Of a stretch of 64,000 nucleotides of DNA, positions 39,509 through 49,413 are shown in pieces; within the stretch, counting starts at the first letter, position 1; every line of letters starts with the position of its first letter. The notes beneath the pieces were generated by a model. It was given only the letters and a program-made list of their open reading frames with translations, had not been told where the DNA came from and searched no databases. Source of the stretch: Bifidobacterium sp. WK012_4_13. GTDB taxonomy: Bacteria; Actinomycetota; Actinomycetes; Actinomycetales; Bifidobacteriaceae. The stretch is from NCBI RefSeq assembly GCF_041080835.1, contig NZ_CP129683.1, forward strand, positions 992,001 to 1,056,000. The letters run 5' to 3'. The position numbers and the translations under genes were made by a program.

Positions 39509-39778
39509 GTATTCACTCTAGCCTTTAAGATTCATTCAACTTTTCTCTCGTTCTGCGATGGATTTACTCCCATTACCGACGAGATTGCGAGTTTTGCGGC
39601 AATTGCGAAGTATAAACACGAAAAATCGTTGAAACATCGGTTGATCTAAGCCAAAAATCACCACTTATACTTCGCAATTGCCGCAAAACTCACAATCTCG
39701 ATTCAAAAGCACTGTCAGACACATATCAGACACGCGAAAAGGTCAGAAAATGATCACATACTGTGCCCAGCTCATCAC
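39509..39778. other. Gap holding a long inverted repeat
   Basis: No gene is present between acpS and the fas terminator. It is dominated by the 121-bp inverted repeat listed separately. The sequence on either side shows nothing notable. Confidence 0.6.
39580..39700. repeat. 36-bp inverted repeat element A
   Basis: Arm 39580-39615 and the reverse complement of 39665-39700 match at 35 of 36 positions; the spacer is 49 bases. The arms contain GAGTTTTGCGGCAATTGCGA. A related element lies at 61760-61875. There is no transposase inside. Confidence 0.85.
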
Positions 39779-39829
39779 AAAAGGGTGATGGTGGCATGTT
39801 CTCGCACGATTGATGAGAACATGCCACCA
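39779..39829 (-). terminator. Terminator of fas
   Basis: A perfect 15-bp stem (39789-39803 with 39815-39829, core GGTGGCATGTTCTC) is followed leftwards by CCCTTTTG. Confidence 0.75.
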
Positions 39830-39862
39830 CCAGAAACCCATGCACAGAGACATTGCAGCAAA

Positions 39863-39910
39863 CCATGCTGCCCAGCCAAGCCTTGAATCAGGTCGGACTG
39901 GGCAGCATGG
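39863..39910 (-). other. Second hairpin downstream of fas
   Basis: CCATGCTGCCCAG pairs perfectly with CTGGGCAGCATGG across a 22-base loop. It has no T-run; it may protect the fas mRNA end or assist termination. Confidence 0.6.
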
Positions 39911-39937
39911 AGGCTTACATCCCCAGTACTGGCAATG

Positions 39938-42900
39938 TCAGCGCTCGTAGTAGCCGGAGGCGCCGAGACGGGCTTCGGGATCGAGCAGCATGGCCTTTTC
40001 GATCTCATGGCCGTCATAACCATGGCCGTCCTCATGGAAGCGACGGTTGTCCATCGGCTCGTAGAGGGCCGCGCGGCCCATCATGCCTTCGATGCGGTGA
40101 CGCTGTCCGGCTGCAAGACGCGCGTTGGCCTTTTCACGCCATTCCTCAAGCGCCTTCTTGCCTGCATTCTTGGCAACGGCAGCTTCGAATGCACCAGGGC
40201 TGATGATGGCACCGATACCGGAAACGTGTCCAAAGCCAAGCGACGTGACCAAACCAGCCTTCACCGTTCCAATGTGCAGATGCCTGGTAAGCCACACCAT
40301 GTGGTCATCGCGGCGCAGCTTCGGATCGACGCAGTCGAGCGAGGCATTCGCCGGAATCACGCCGGAATCGAAGAGCTGGGTCAGGCCATTGATCTGGAAG
40401 ATGCAGGCACCGCCCTTCGCGTGGCCGGTCAGCGACTTCTGCGAGATGACGAACAACGGATTCCCGTCTGCACGACCGATTGCGTGAGCGAGCGTGTTGT
40501 GCAGCTCGGACTCGTTCGGATCGTTGGCATTCGTGGAGGTATCATGCTTCGATACCACGGCGATGTCGTCAGGGGCGACGCCCAGCTTGGCCAATTCATG
40601 CACAAACTGGGAGTCCTTGCCACCCAGACCGGCGGCAAGCGCACCCAGACCTGGCGCTGGAATCGAGGTGTTGCCACCATCGGCGAAGGAGTGGATATAT
40701 CCGACCACAGCTGCGACTGGCAATCCGATCTTCAAAGCAATATCACCGCGAGTCACGAGAATGGTGCCGCCACCCTGGGACTCGAGGAATCCTCCACGAC
40801 GACGGTCATTCGCACGAGAGAAGAAGCGCGGTGCAATGCCCTTGTCGAGCATTTCCTGTGCATTCGCGGTCGCGTTCATGTTGCCAAAGCCGATAACCGA
40901 TTCAACGCCGATATCATCGATCGCACCCGTCACCACGAAGTCCGCCTTGCCAAGAGCGATCTTGTCGACGCCCTCCTCAAGCGACACCGCAGCCGTCGCG
41001 CATGCAGAGACTGGCTGAATCATGTTGCCATAGCCACCGATGTATGCCTGCATGACGTGTGCCGCAACCACGTTCGGCAACGCTTCCTGCAGAATGTCGG
41101 TCGGGACTTCCTTGTTGAGGAAGCGGTCAAGATAGAGCTTTCTCATCGAGGACATGCCACCGAAACCGGTGCCCTGCGTGCTGGCGACCTTGGATGGATG
41201 AATCGACTGCAGAATCTCGACGGGCGAGAAGCCTGCAGAGATGTAAGCATCCACGGCGGTGACGATGTTCCACAGCGCAATCTGATCGACCGAGCCGACC
41301 ATCGAGGCGGGAATGCCCCACTTGAGCGGATCGAAGCCCTTCGGGAACTGGCCTCCGACCGTGCGGCTCATCGTCGCGCGGCGAGGAACGCGAACGATCG
41401 AACCCTTGTGACGGGTGACGATCCATTCACCGGTCTCGTCGTCGGGACGAATCGAAGTGCGCGTCGCATCCAGCTTCATGTATTCGTCGGCGATTGCCTT
41501 GGTAGGAACGGAGAACTCGACGTCGTGATCGATGAAGACATCCTGCTCTTCTTCGTCAGTGCCATCAGAATAGTCATTGCCCATGCCCTCGTCGAAGGGA
41601 CGAATGCCGGAGCGAGCCACGACCTCGTCGTGATAGCGCTCGGCGATGTCCTCCTCGGGAACGAGGTTGCCATCGGCGTCGTACCAACCCGGTTTCGGAC
41701 TGTCCTGCCATGTCAGCAAGCCCATGTTCCATGCGAGTTCGAGCACACCGGCAGCGGTCAGATCCACCTGACCGTCGGAGTGAATGCCCAGCTCGGCCTC
41801 GAATCGCGTGCGGCCAGAGCCCCACGGGCCAAGTTCACCTACGGAGACGATGACGATCTCGTCTTCAGGCTTGGCGCTGACCTGCTTCCAGTCAGCCAGA
41901 TCGACCTTCGGCTGGTGAGGAACATGCGGCGTTGGCAGCGCCTTGTTCACCGCGGAAGCCTTCTGTTCGTCAGCATTCTTGGCATCGGATTCGCCCGCGA
42001 CATGAGCCGAAATCTCCTTTGCCTTGGCCTCAGCCCACAATTCGTTGATATCAAGCGGTTCGTTGCCGAGTCCGCCGGTAAGGTCAACGTTCAGAGGAGC
42101 TTCCACAGCATGTTCGCGTGATTCAGGAGAGCACAGCTCGATGAGCTTGCTTGCGATCTCAGTGGTCGAGTAGGTCTTTAAACCGTGGCTTTCGACAACA
42201 TCGACCAGAGGATCGTTACCGCCCATAAGACCGGTTCCACGAACCCAGCCGATGCGGGGATGGGCGAAGGTGACGCGGTCAGACCAGTCAGACTCTGCAT
42301 GAGAACGATTTACGATCGCATCGAATGCCGACTTCACCTCGCCATACGCTCCATCGCCGCCGAACATGCCACGGTTGGGAGAGCCTGGAAGCACCACATG
42401 CAGCCTGTGCTGCACATCGGTGTCGGCACCGATGGCCGAAAGACCAGTGATCGCACGCTCGACGCCCCATAGCATGAGTCTCGCCTGCGATTCGAAGAGC
42501 TGGCCGGAATCCGCCATGCTGCCATGAACCGGAGGGGCAGCGAAGGGGAAGAAGAGCGTCGGTTCATATTCGGATTTAAGAATCGTGGTGGTCGCGCCGC
42601 TCGTCTTCTTCTGCTCATTGCCGATCCACTTGACGAGTTCGTCAACGTCTCGGTAGCTCGAAAGATTGGCAGGAACCACCCACAGGCGAGCATTGCCAAC
42701 AGCATGCGTGTGATAAGTGCGCTTTGCCCATTCGACGATGCTGTGCTTGAAGCTGTGCGAAGTGGCGACGACCGTCGCTCCCCCAGCAAGCAAGTCGGCA
42801 ACGACCTGGGCGGCGATCGAGTTGGGAGCCACACCGGTGACGACTGCGATATCCTTGGCAAATTCGCCGGAACCGTTTTCGACAGGAGTCTGCAATGCTT

Positions 42901-45900
42901 CATCGGCAATCTGAGCGAAGCGGGCGCTCAGCTTCTCGTTGCCGGACTTCCTGGCCTTGTCTGCAAACCAGAGTGCCTGTTCGTGCACTTCCTGACCTGC
43001 TCCGACAAAGCTGAGAACGGTCGTTGCACCGTCTTCGAAAGTACTATTTTCGAAAGCACCGTCATAGTAGATATGAGCGAGATCCTCTCGCGCCGAAGCC
43101 CAGCGATCATCCAATAGGATCGCCTTGCGCGAATCGAAGCGAGGCTCAACCTGCTTTGGCCAATCCGCACCAAGTTCGGCCTCTACGGCGGCAACCACGG
43201 CCGCGTTGTCATCCTCGCCGGCCTGTGGCACGGCAGGGGTCGCACCAATCTGGTTGAGCACGAAACGAGCGGTCTGAGCAAGCACGCCATCTGAGCCGGT
43301 GACCTTCTGCGCGAATGCATCGAGCGCTGCGGAATCGACGACCGCACCACCCGCTGCGCCACCCGCGCTCGGCAGACTCACCGAGACACCGTGCTGCTGG
43401 GCGACCTTCTGCACTGCAGAATCGACGATCGCATTGGCGGCCGAAACGTTGGCAACGGCGTCGCTTGGCAGCGAAGCCAGGTCACCGCCACGAGCGGAAG
43501 CACCCTCGCGGGTTTCCAGCACGAGTGCCACGACCGTGGCATACGCCCAGCCTGCACCCAACTGCCATACATCGGTAACGCGCTTCTCGATCTGGGGAAC
43601 CTTCACACCGGCAGCACCGAACATGGCACGCAGACGCTCGCGAACGATCTCGCCAAGTACCGGTCCGAATGGCTTGTAGTTTGGCGCAACCTTGTTTACC
43701 AAGGCGTTGAGTGCACCGATATTGGCATCGGCAGCGCCATCGACGCTGGCAACGCCAAGTTCGGAGCTGATGTCCATCAACAGCTGGTTACGTCGTGAAG
43801 ACACACCATTCGTCAGGGTATCGGTCGTGTCGCTATCACCGATCTGATCTGGACGAAGCTTGCCTGAGTATGCAAGCAAGGCTGCAATCGCATCGGATGC
43901 CTTGAATTCGATGTCGGCCGGGCGCTCGCCCGAAGCCGCTGCAGGGACTGGAGCTGCAGGGACTGGAGCTGCGGCTGGCGCTGCCGGAACTGCTGCGGCT
44001 GGCGCAGCTGCCTGTGCAGGAGTCTGTACAGCCGCCTGTGCGCTTTCTACGGAATCCATCGGCTCATCGTCTGGTACGAGCGAGTCCGAATCGGTCATGT
44101 AGACACGACCCTCATCGCGGCCGACATTGTAGACGGTGACGTGACGGCCTGAGAATTCTGGAAGACGCAGCGTCTTGGTACCGAGATTCGCCAAGGTCGG
44201 AGCATTGCCCAAACCGACTTCGACGTATTCCTCGACACCGAGTCCGCCCTGAGCGCGCGATGCGAAGAGCAACGCCTGGGTTTCGATCCAACGCACAGGC
44301 GAAGCGAACTGCCACGACAGCAGTTCAGTCAGCAGCAGACGGCCGAGCTTCTGCTCGTCCTCGGCATAGGAATTCCATACGGCATCGTCATCAAGGGCTG
44401 CCTTGATGCGCTCCGAAGGCACGACTTCGAGGATCCTTGCGGCGAATTCCTTCGTCATCTCGAACGGTGCGGCCACGAGGTTAGGTATGTAGCGGTCGAC
44501 CAGACGCTCGTAGTCAATATGCTGTGGCAGCAGTGCGTCAAGCTTGTCCCTGAATTCAGGCACACCCTTGCGCAGCAGTGTGGAGTGGAATGGCACATCG
44601 ATGCCGGGAACCAGCATGAATGGCGGCTTGCCACCATATTCCTTGGCTCTGCGTGACGAGTCTGCCTGCAGATACTTCAGCCCTGCGATGGTTCCTGCTA
44701 TCGCATACTGCTGACCGGCAAGGTTGTAATTCACGATCTCAAGGAATTCGCCGCACTGCTTGCTGACCTCTTCGATGTAAGACTTGACCTGAGAGTCACC
44801 GACACCGAACTGGTTCGGGCGAAGCGCGCCCATGCGATAGTTCGAACGCCCCTGAGCGTCGCGGTCGATCAGATGATGCATGGTCGAACCACGGTGGAAC
44901 ACCAGCTCCAGCACGGTCTCCAAAGGAATGATTCCTGCGAAGGAGCTCAGCGCATTGTATTCACCGAGCGAGTGACCGGCGAAGTACGCTGGCCAGATGT
45001 CGGATCCTGCCTCACGCAGGCGGGCCGTCTGAGCGAATGCGACCGTTGCGAGCGCAACCTGGGTGAACTGCGTCAGGTTGAGCAGACCTTCTGGGTGACG
45101 GTATGTCACGCCATTCGCAGTGAGCTGCTTCGGGTTATCGCGAACGACCGAGAGAATCGAGAAGCCGAGCTTACTGCGAGTCAGAGCGTCTGCACGCTCC
45201 CATGTGTCGCGGGCTGCGACCGACTTGGCGCGCTCGTCAAGCACCATGCCCTGCTTCTGAATGCCCTGACCCGGGTAGACGAAAGCGGAGCGAACGGCCC
45301 TGGTGATTGCGGTTCCACGTGATACCAGCTGACCATCGATGCGGCTGGTGACTTCGAGCACCATGCCACCATGGCTGACCTTGCCAACGCGTTCGACCGA
45401 AATCTCAACGGTGTCATTCAGCTGGACCATGCCATACATGTTGTAAGTCCAACCGACGATCTCGCAGTGCAGGCCGTTGTCGTCAAAGGCCTGGGCGACG
45501 TGCTGGGCCGTGGCCGAAAGCCACATGCCGTGCACGAGCGGTGCCTTCAGACCGGACACTGCGGCACCTCGCGCCGAAGTGTGGATCGGGTTGAAGTCGC
45601 CCGAAGTGCGTGCGAATGCCGTCATGTTCGACGGTGCGACGACCTTGACTCTGCGCAGCAGACGGCGAGGCGTGTCGAGCACCTCATCGCAGATGCCGCC
45701 GAAGTCAGGTGCCTCGACAGGAAGCTCTGCGCTGTATGCACGTCCTCGGATGGCGAAGCGCTCGGTTTCGTGCGCCAGAACCGTGCCATCCTGCGCCGTG
45801 TGGACGACATGGATGGTCACCACACGTCCGGACACCGATTCCCTGTATTGTTCGGCCCAGCTCGTGAGCGAAACCGTCTCTCCGGTGTGTGCGAGCAGTT

Positions 45901-48900
45901 CCTGCTCGTTGACGTCCATGCGAATGAGATGATCGAGGTGAACCGCGTTCAGCAGGCCTTCGATGATGGGGAATCCGTCAATGTACACGGAACCCAGGGC
46001 CGCATATATTGCAGGCCATGCTGGGCCGACCAAGGCATCAGGTGTGATCTTCGACGCGACAAGGCCGTTTGGCAAGGTGCCTGCCGTGGCGGATTCGTGG
46101 TCGAAGCCGAGGTTTTCGGCGAAGGTATAGCTCGTGTGAGCGATGCCGAATGGATATGCCGACTTATCGCTCTGCTGCTCGATTTCGGGCATGGCGGTGA
46201 GCCTGTCACCGGTGATGCTGGTGTTGCCGATGCCAGCGGTCGCCGCAAGCATCTGATAGACGTGCTTCGGCAGACGGTCACGATCGACCACTGGGAATAG
46301 CCCTGACTGGGCGCCATCGACGACCAATGGAATCACGATGTGGCGAACCGCGTGCTTGCTGACTCCGCGGTCAGGATCGTTGTCCCAGAAGGTATCGAGA
46401 TGAATGTCAAGGTCGAAGAGCTGACGGGTCGAATCAGCGGTCGCCTTGGTGTCTTCGACCGGCACGATCTCGTAATATGGATCGCCGATCTCTGTGCCGA
46501 ATGCAGGGTTGTCCATCAGATGACCGACCCAGGAGATATGCGGGCTGCGACGGATGAACTCTTCGGGAGTTGCGGAACCTGCAAGTTCGGAGAAGGCCTT
46601 GACGGTCTTTTCGCCAGAGATCTGCTTCACTCGTTCAATCGAAGCGTCTTCGAAACGCTCAAGAATGTGCGCGACCGGCTCATCCTTGGTGGTGATGCCA
46701 CCGACGGAGATCGGCCCAGGAATGATGCGGACCGAATCAGCGCTATAGCGCGAATCTTCGGATTGCCAGAGCTGATCCTGACCCCACCAGCGCAGCAGAT
46801 CATTGTCTATGACCGGCACGAAGGGCATGGGCTTGGGATATTCACGGACGAGAATCGGGAACCATGCCACATCGGTCGGCGTTACGCGAATGTCGGCAAC
46901 CTGCGGATATTCCTTCTTCAACCGCTCGATTGCCGCATGAGGGTCGGCAATGCTTGCGCGATCCGGGAAGAGCGAGACGAATTCGCCGCTCTCCTGCTCG
47001 CAGACGCGAGCCTCGATGCGCCTGAGCAAATGGAGGAAGCGATCGGCATAGGTGCCGTCCGCCCAAGGATAGGCGAGTTCGACAAAGCGCTGCGCCCACT
47101 GTTCATAGGTCATCGAATCGAGGTCACCGAAGTATGGCTTGGCTGTTTCATCCAAGGCCTCGATGATTTCTTCGCGCCGTGATTCCAGCTCTTCTGGATG
47201 CTTCATCACGCGAACGAGCAGACGGCCGCATCGTGCCGAGGAATTCTCAAGCTCATAGATGTCCGCATGCAGATGGCTCAGGCCTGAAGTGACGCCGCCC
47301 ACAGCCTTGCCGCTGGGAACCCACTTCTCGCCGATTGGTGCGAATGGGTCTGCATCAGGCGTATTGTCAGTGATTCCTGGCGTATCCACCAGCATCTGCT
47401 TGACCTGTGGGCTGGTGTGTGCCTCTTTGGCAGTCATGGCAGCGGTGCCGACGAGTACGCCATCGACTGGCATGTCGCGCAGACCATAGGCACGTGCCCA
47501 TTCACCGGAAATGTAATCGGCGGCGCGCTCAGGCGTGCCGATGCCGCCACCGGTGACGATGACGAGGTTGTCGCATGAACGAACCTCGGCATAGGTGTTG
47601 ATGAGCAGATCATCGAGCGATTCCCATGAATGATGGCCTCCTGCGGCGCCCCCCTCGACCTGAATCAGAATCTTGGTGGGAGCCACGGCCTGGGCTATGC
47701 GAACGACCTGATGAATCTGGTCTACGGTGCCTGGCTTGAAACATACGAATGGGAAGCCGTCTGTCTGCAGCGACGCGATCAGATCCTTGGCTTCGTCAAG
47801 CTCAGGGATACCTGCGGAAATGACGACACCATCGAATGGCGTACCCGATGCACGCTTCTTGGGAACGATTTTCTGGGTGCCGAAGTGAAGATTCCACAGG
47901 TAGCGATCCATGAACATGGCGTTGAACTGAACCGTGCGGCCCTCCTGCAGCTCCTTCTCAAGCTTGGCAACGTGGCCATCGAATACTTCCGATGTGACCT
48001 GACCGCCACCGGCGAGCTCCGTCCAGTAGCCTGCATTCGCCGCGGCAGCGACGATTTCCGGCTCGACGGTCGTTGGCGTCATGCCTGCGAGCAACACCGG
48101 CGGCTTGCCGGTGAGCTCGCTGAACTTGGTGCGAATCTTGTCGCCCGCAGGAGTGCTGATGATGCTTGGCGCAAAGCGCTTCCAGTCCTGCGTTCGATCC
48201 GGCGACGTTTCCAAGGTCGAGAGCTTGGCGCGTCCTGCCGCCGTTGCGGCCTCGACGATTCCAGCTCCGCTGCCCTGCAGCAATGGCGTGGTGAGCTTGC
48301 CGAGCGTGGTTCCTGGGCCAAAGTCTACAATCCACAGCTTGCTTGGGTCGGTGTCCTTCAGCAAGGTCTCGATCTTCTCGACCCAGTCGACAGGATTGAC
48401 GAGGACTTCCCGTGCGAGCGTGCGCGTGCGCGATGCGTCCAGACCGCATTCCTTCGCCCAATCGGCCGTCATGGCAACGGCGTCCTCCATCAATGGGGAA
48501 TGGAATGGAAGCGTGACTTCAAGATATTCAAGTATGGGGTTGAAGACGGCACCGCCGCGAATCTTGTCTTCGCGAAGCTTCGCCTGATGACGATGCTCCT
48601 TGCCGACTTCGACCGCAAAGGCTTCGAGATCGCCAGGGTAGCCCGACAGCACCTGGTGTGTCGGAGCGTTCGACACTGCAATGACGATAGGGCCCCGTGG
48701 CTCGGCTACGCGGCCAATCAAGGTCTCAACCTGCTTGCGGGTCGCTCCCTTGATTGAGAGCATCGGCGTCGATTCACCGTGAGAAATCAGCGAGATCTGA
48801 CGGGTCCTGCGCGTTCCCGCAGCGCCTATGAGCATGGCGATGGCCAGAATCTCGTCGATTCCCGCAGTCGCTGCCTTGATGGATCCCGCAGCGACGATTT

Positions 48901-49306
48901 GCTGCACCATATGGGCGGCAATCACACCCTGCGAATGGCCGAGAACCGCGGTTGCCTTGGCGGTGGCAATGTCATAGCCAAGGTTCGCCGAATCGAGCAT
49001 GGTTCCCAGCTGAGTCAATGCGATGCCAGGAACGCTTGCTGAAGCTGCTGCCGCATCTCCAAGCTTCGCCATATTCGGCTTGAAATCGAAGATGTCGAGT
49101 GGACGACCGTTGGTTGCCATGAGTTCCGAATAGACGGGGAACAGCAGACGCTCTGCCGCCTTCACATGGTCTTTCAGAACAGCCTCGAGCGTCGGGTCGG
49201 TGGTCAATTCCGCCAACGCAGTCGTCCATGGCGTGGATTGGCCGCCGAATATCACAGCGTGCGGTTCGCTGCTCAGACGATTGAGGAAGAATGTACTGCT
49301 TGTCAT
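39938..49306 (-). CDS. fas: Type I fatty acid synthase
   Basis: 3122 residues, start ATG at 49306 with AAGGA. Domain order follows bacterial FAS-I: acetyltransferase (GHSQGVIAAH, Ser near 124), enoyl reductase (LLAGMTPTTVEPEI near 410), MaoC-like dehydratase (SGDFNPIHTSARG near 1240, with LVHGMW), malonyl/palmitoyl transferase (GHSLGEYNA, Ser near 1445), acyl carrier (GVSSRRNQ near 1835, after an Ala/Pro linker), ketoreductase (VVTGVAPNSIA near 2155) and ketosynthase (VSACATA, Cys near 2767; later KHDTSTNANDP and KSLTGHAKGGA). It makes acyl-CoA from malonyl-CoA in the cytosol. AcpS and acyl-CoA carboxylase are encoded beside it. Confidence 0.98.
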   Translation of the reverse strand: MTSSTFFLNRLSSEPHAVIFGGQSTPWTTALAELTTDPTLEAVLKDHVKAAERLLFPVYSELMATNGRPLDIFDFKPNMAKLGDAAAASASVPGIALTQLGTMLDSANLGYDIATAKATAVLGHSQGVIAAHMVQQIVAAGSIKAATAGIDEILAIAMLIGAAGTRRTRQISLISHGESTPMLSIKGATRKQVETLIGRVAEPRGPIVIAVSNAPTHQVLSGYPGDLEAFAVEVGKEHRHQAKLREDKIRGGAVFNPILEYLEVTLPFHSPLMEDAVAMTADWAKECGLDASRTRTLAREVLVNPVDWVEKIETLLKDTDPSKLWIVDFGPGTTLGKLTTPLLQGSGAGIVEAATAAGRAKLSTLETSPDRTQDWKRFAPSIISTPAGDKIRTKFSELTGKPPVLLAGMTPTTVEPEIVAAAANAGYWTELAGGGQVTSEVFDGHVAKLEKELQEGRTVQFNAMFMDRYLWNLHFGTQKIVPKKRASGTPFDGVVISAGIPELDEAKDLIASLQTDGFPFVCFKPGTVDQIHQVVRIAQAVAPTKILIQVEGGAAGGHHSWESLDDLLINTYAEVRSCDNLVIVTGGGIGTPERAADYISGEWARAYGLRDMPVDGVLVGTAAMTAKEAHTSPQVKQMLVDTPGITDNTPDADPFAPIGEKWVPSGKAVGGVTSGLSHLHADIYELENSSARCGRLLVRVMKHPEELESRREEIIEALDETAKPYFGDLDSMTYEQWAQRFVELAYPWADGTYADRFLHLLRRIEARVCEQESGEFVSLFPDRASIADPHAAIERLKKEYPQVADIRVTPTDVAWFPILVREYPKPMPFVPVIDNDLLRWWGQDQLWQSEDSRYSADSVRIIPGPISVGGITTKDEPVAHILERFEDASIERVKQISGEKTVKAFSELAGSATPEEFIRRSPHISWVGHLMDNPAFGTEIGDPYYEIVPVEDTKATADSTRQLFDLDIHLDTFWDNDPDRGVSKHAVRHIVIPLVVDGAQSGLFPVVDRDRLPKHVYQMLAATAGIGNTSITGDRLTAMPEIEQQSDKSAYPFGIAHTSYTFAENLGFDHESATAGTLPNGLVASKITPDALVGPAWPAIYAALGSVYIDGFPIIEGLLNAVHLDHLIRMDVNEQELLAHTGETVSLTSWAEQYRESVSGRVVTIHVVHTAQDGTVLAHETERFAIRGRAYSAELPVEAPDFGGICDEVLDTPRRLLRRVKVVAPSNMTAFARTSGDFNPIHTSARGAAVSGLKAPLVHGMWLSATAQHVAQAFDDNGLHCEIVGWTYNMYGMVQLNDTVEISVERVGKVSHGGMVLEVTSRIDGQLVSRGTAITRAVRSAFVYPGQGIQKQGMVLDERAKSVAARDTWERADALTRSKLGFSILSVVRDNPKQLTANGVTYRHPEGLLNLTQFTQVALATVAFAQTARLREAGSDIWPAYFAGHSLGEYNALSSFAGIIPLETVLELVFHRGSTMHHLIDRDAQGRSNYRMGALRPNQFGVGDSQVKSYIEEVSKQCGEFLEIVNYNLAGQQYAIAGTIAGLKYLQADSSRRAKEYGGKPPFMLVPGIDVPFHSTLLRKGVPEFRDKLDALLPQHIDYERLVDRYIPNLVAAPFEMTKEFAARILEVVPSERIKAALDDDAVWNSYAEDEQKLGRLLLTELLSWQFASPVRWIETQALLFASRAQGGLGVEEYVEVGLGNAPTLANLGTKTLRLPEFSGRHVTVYNVGRDEGRVYMTDSDSLVPDDEPMDSVESAQAAVQTPAQAAAPAAAVPAAPAAAPVPAAPVPAAASGERPADIEFKASDAIAALLAYSGKLRPDQIGDSDTTDTLTNGVSSRRNQLLMDISSELGVASVDGAADANIGALNALVNKVAPNYKPFGPVLGEIVRERLRAMFGAAGVKVPQIEKRVTDVWQLGAGWAYATVVALVLETREGASARGGDLASLPSDAVANVSAANAIVDSAVQKVAQQHGVSVSLPSAGGAAGGAVVDSAALDAFAQKVTGSDGVLAQTARFVLNQIGATPAVPQAGEDDNAAVVAAVEAELGADWPKQVEPRFDSRKAILLDDRWASAREDLAHIYYDGAFENSTFEDGATTVLSFVGAGQEVHEQALWFADKARKSGNEKLSARFAQIADEALQTPVENGSGEFAKDIAVVTGVAPNSIAAQVVADLLAGGATVVATSHSFKHSIVEWAKRTYHTHAVGNARLWVVPANLSSYRDVDELVKWIGNEQKKTSGATTTILKSEYEPTLFFPFAAPPVHGSMADSGQLFESQARLMLWGVERAITGLSAIGADTDVQHRLHVVLPGSPNRGMFGGDGAYGEVKSAFDAIVNRSHAESDWSDRVTFAHPRIGWVRGTGLMGGNDPLVDVVESHGLKTYSTTEIASKLIELCSPESREHAVEAPLNVDLTGGLGNEPLDINELWAEAKAKEISAHVAGESDAKNADEQKASAVNKALPTPHVPHQPKVDLADWKQVSAKPEDEIVIVSVGELGPWGSGRTRFEAELGIHSDGQVDLTAAGVLELAWNMGLLTWQDSPKPGWYDADGNLVPEEDIAERYHDEVVARSGIRPFDEGMGNDYSDGTDEEEQDVFIDHDVEFSVPTKAIADEYMKLDATRTSIRPDDETGEWIVTRHKGSIVRVPRRATMSRTVGGQFPKGFDPLKWGIPASMVGSVDQIALWNIVTAVDAYISAGFSPVEILQSIHPSKVASTQGTGFGGMSSMRKLYLDRFLNKEVPTDILQEALPNVVAAHVMQAYIGGYGNMIQPVSACATAAVSLEEGVDKIALGKADFVVTGAIDDIGVESVIGFGNMNATANAQEMLDKGIAPRFFSRANDRRRGGFLESQGGGTILVTRGDIALKIGLPVAAVVGYIHSFADGGNTSIPAPGLGALAAGLGGKDSQFVHELAKLGVAPDDIAVVSKHDTSTNANDPNESELHNTLAHAIGRADGNPLFVISQKSLTGHAKGGACIFQINGLTQLFDSGVIPANASLDCVDPKLRRDDHMVWLTRHLHIGTVKAGLVTSLGFGHVSGIGAIISPGAFEAAVAKNAGKKALEEWREKANARLAAGQRHRIEGMMGRAALYEPMDNRRFHEDGHGYDGHEIEKAMLLDPEARLGASGYYER

Positions 49307-49413
49307 AGTGTTCCTTTGCCTTCTTGCGCAGCGCACATATGCGAAACTAACCGTGTGCTGCCCATTGCGTTGTTCTTGTACGTTTGATTGTCTGGATTCG
49401 TTCAGTTCAAGGC

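Noticed and set aside
39935..42121. Long rightward open frame of 728 codons opposite fas
   Set aside because: It is antisense to the ketosynthase and ketoreductase region, whose motifs are intact. High GC third positions create such frames; no ribosome site or domain supports it.
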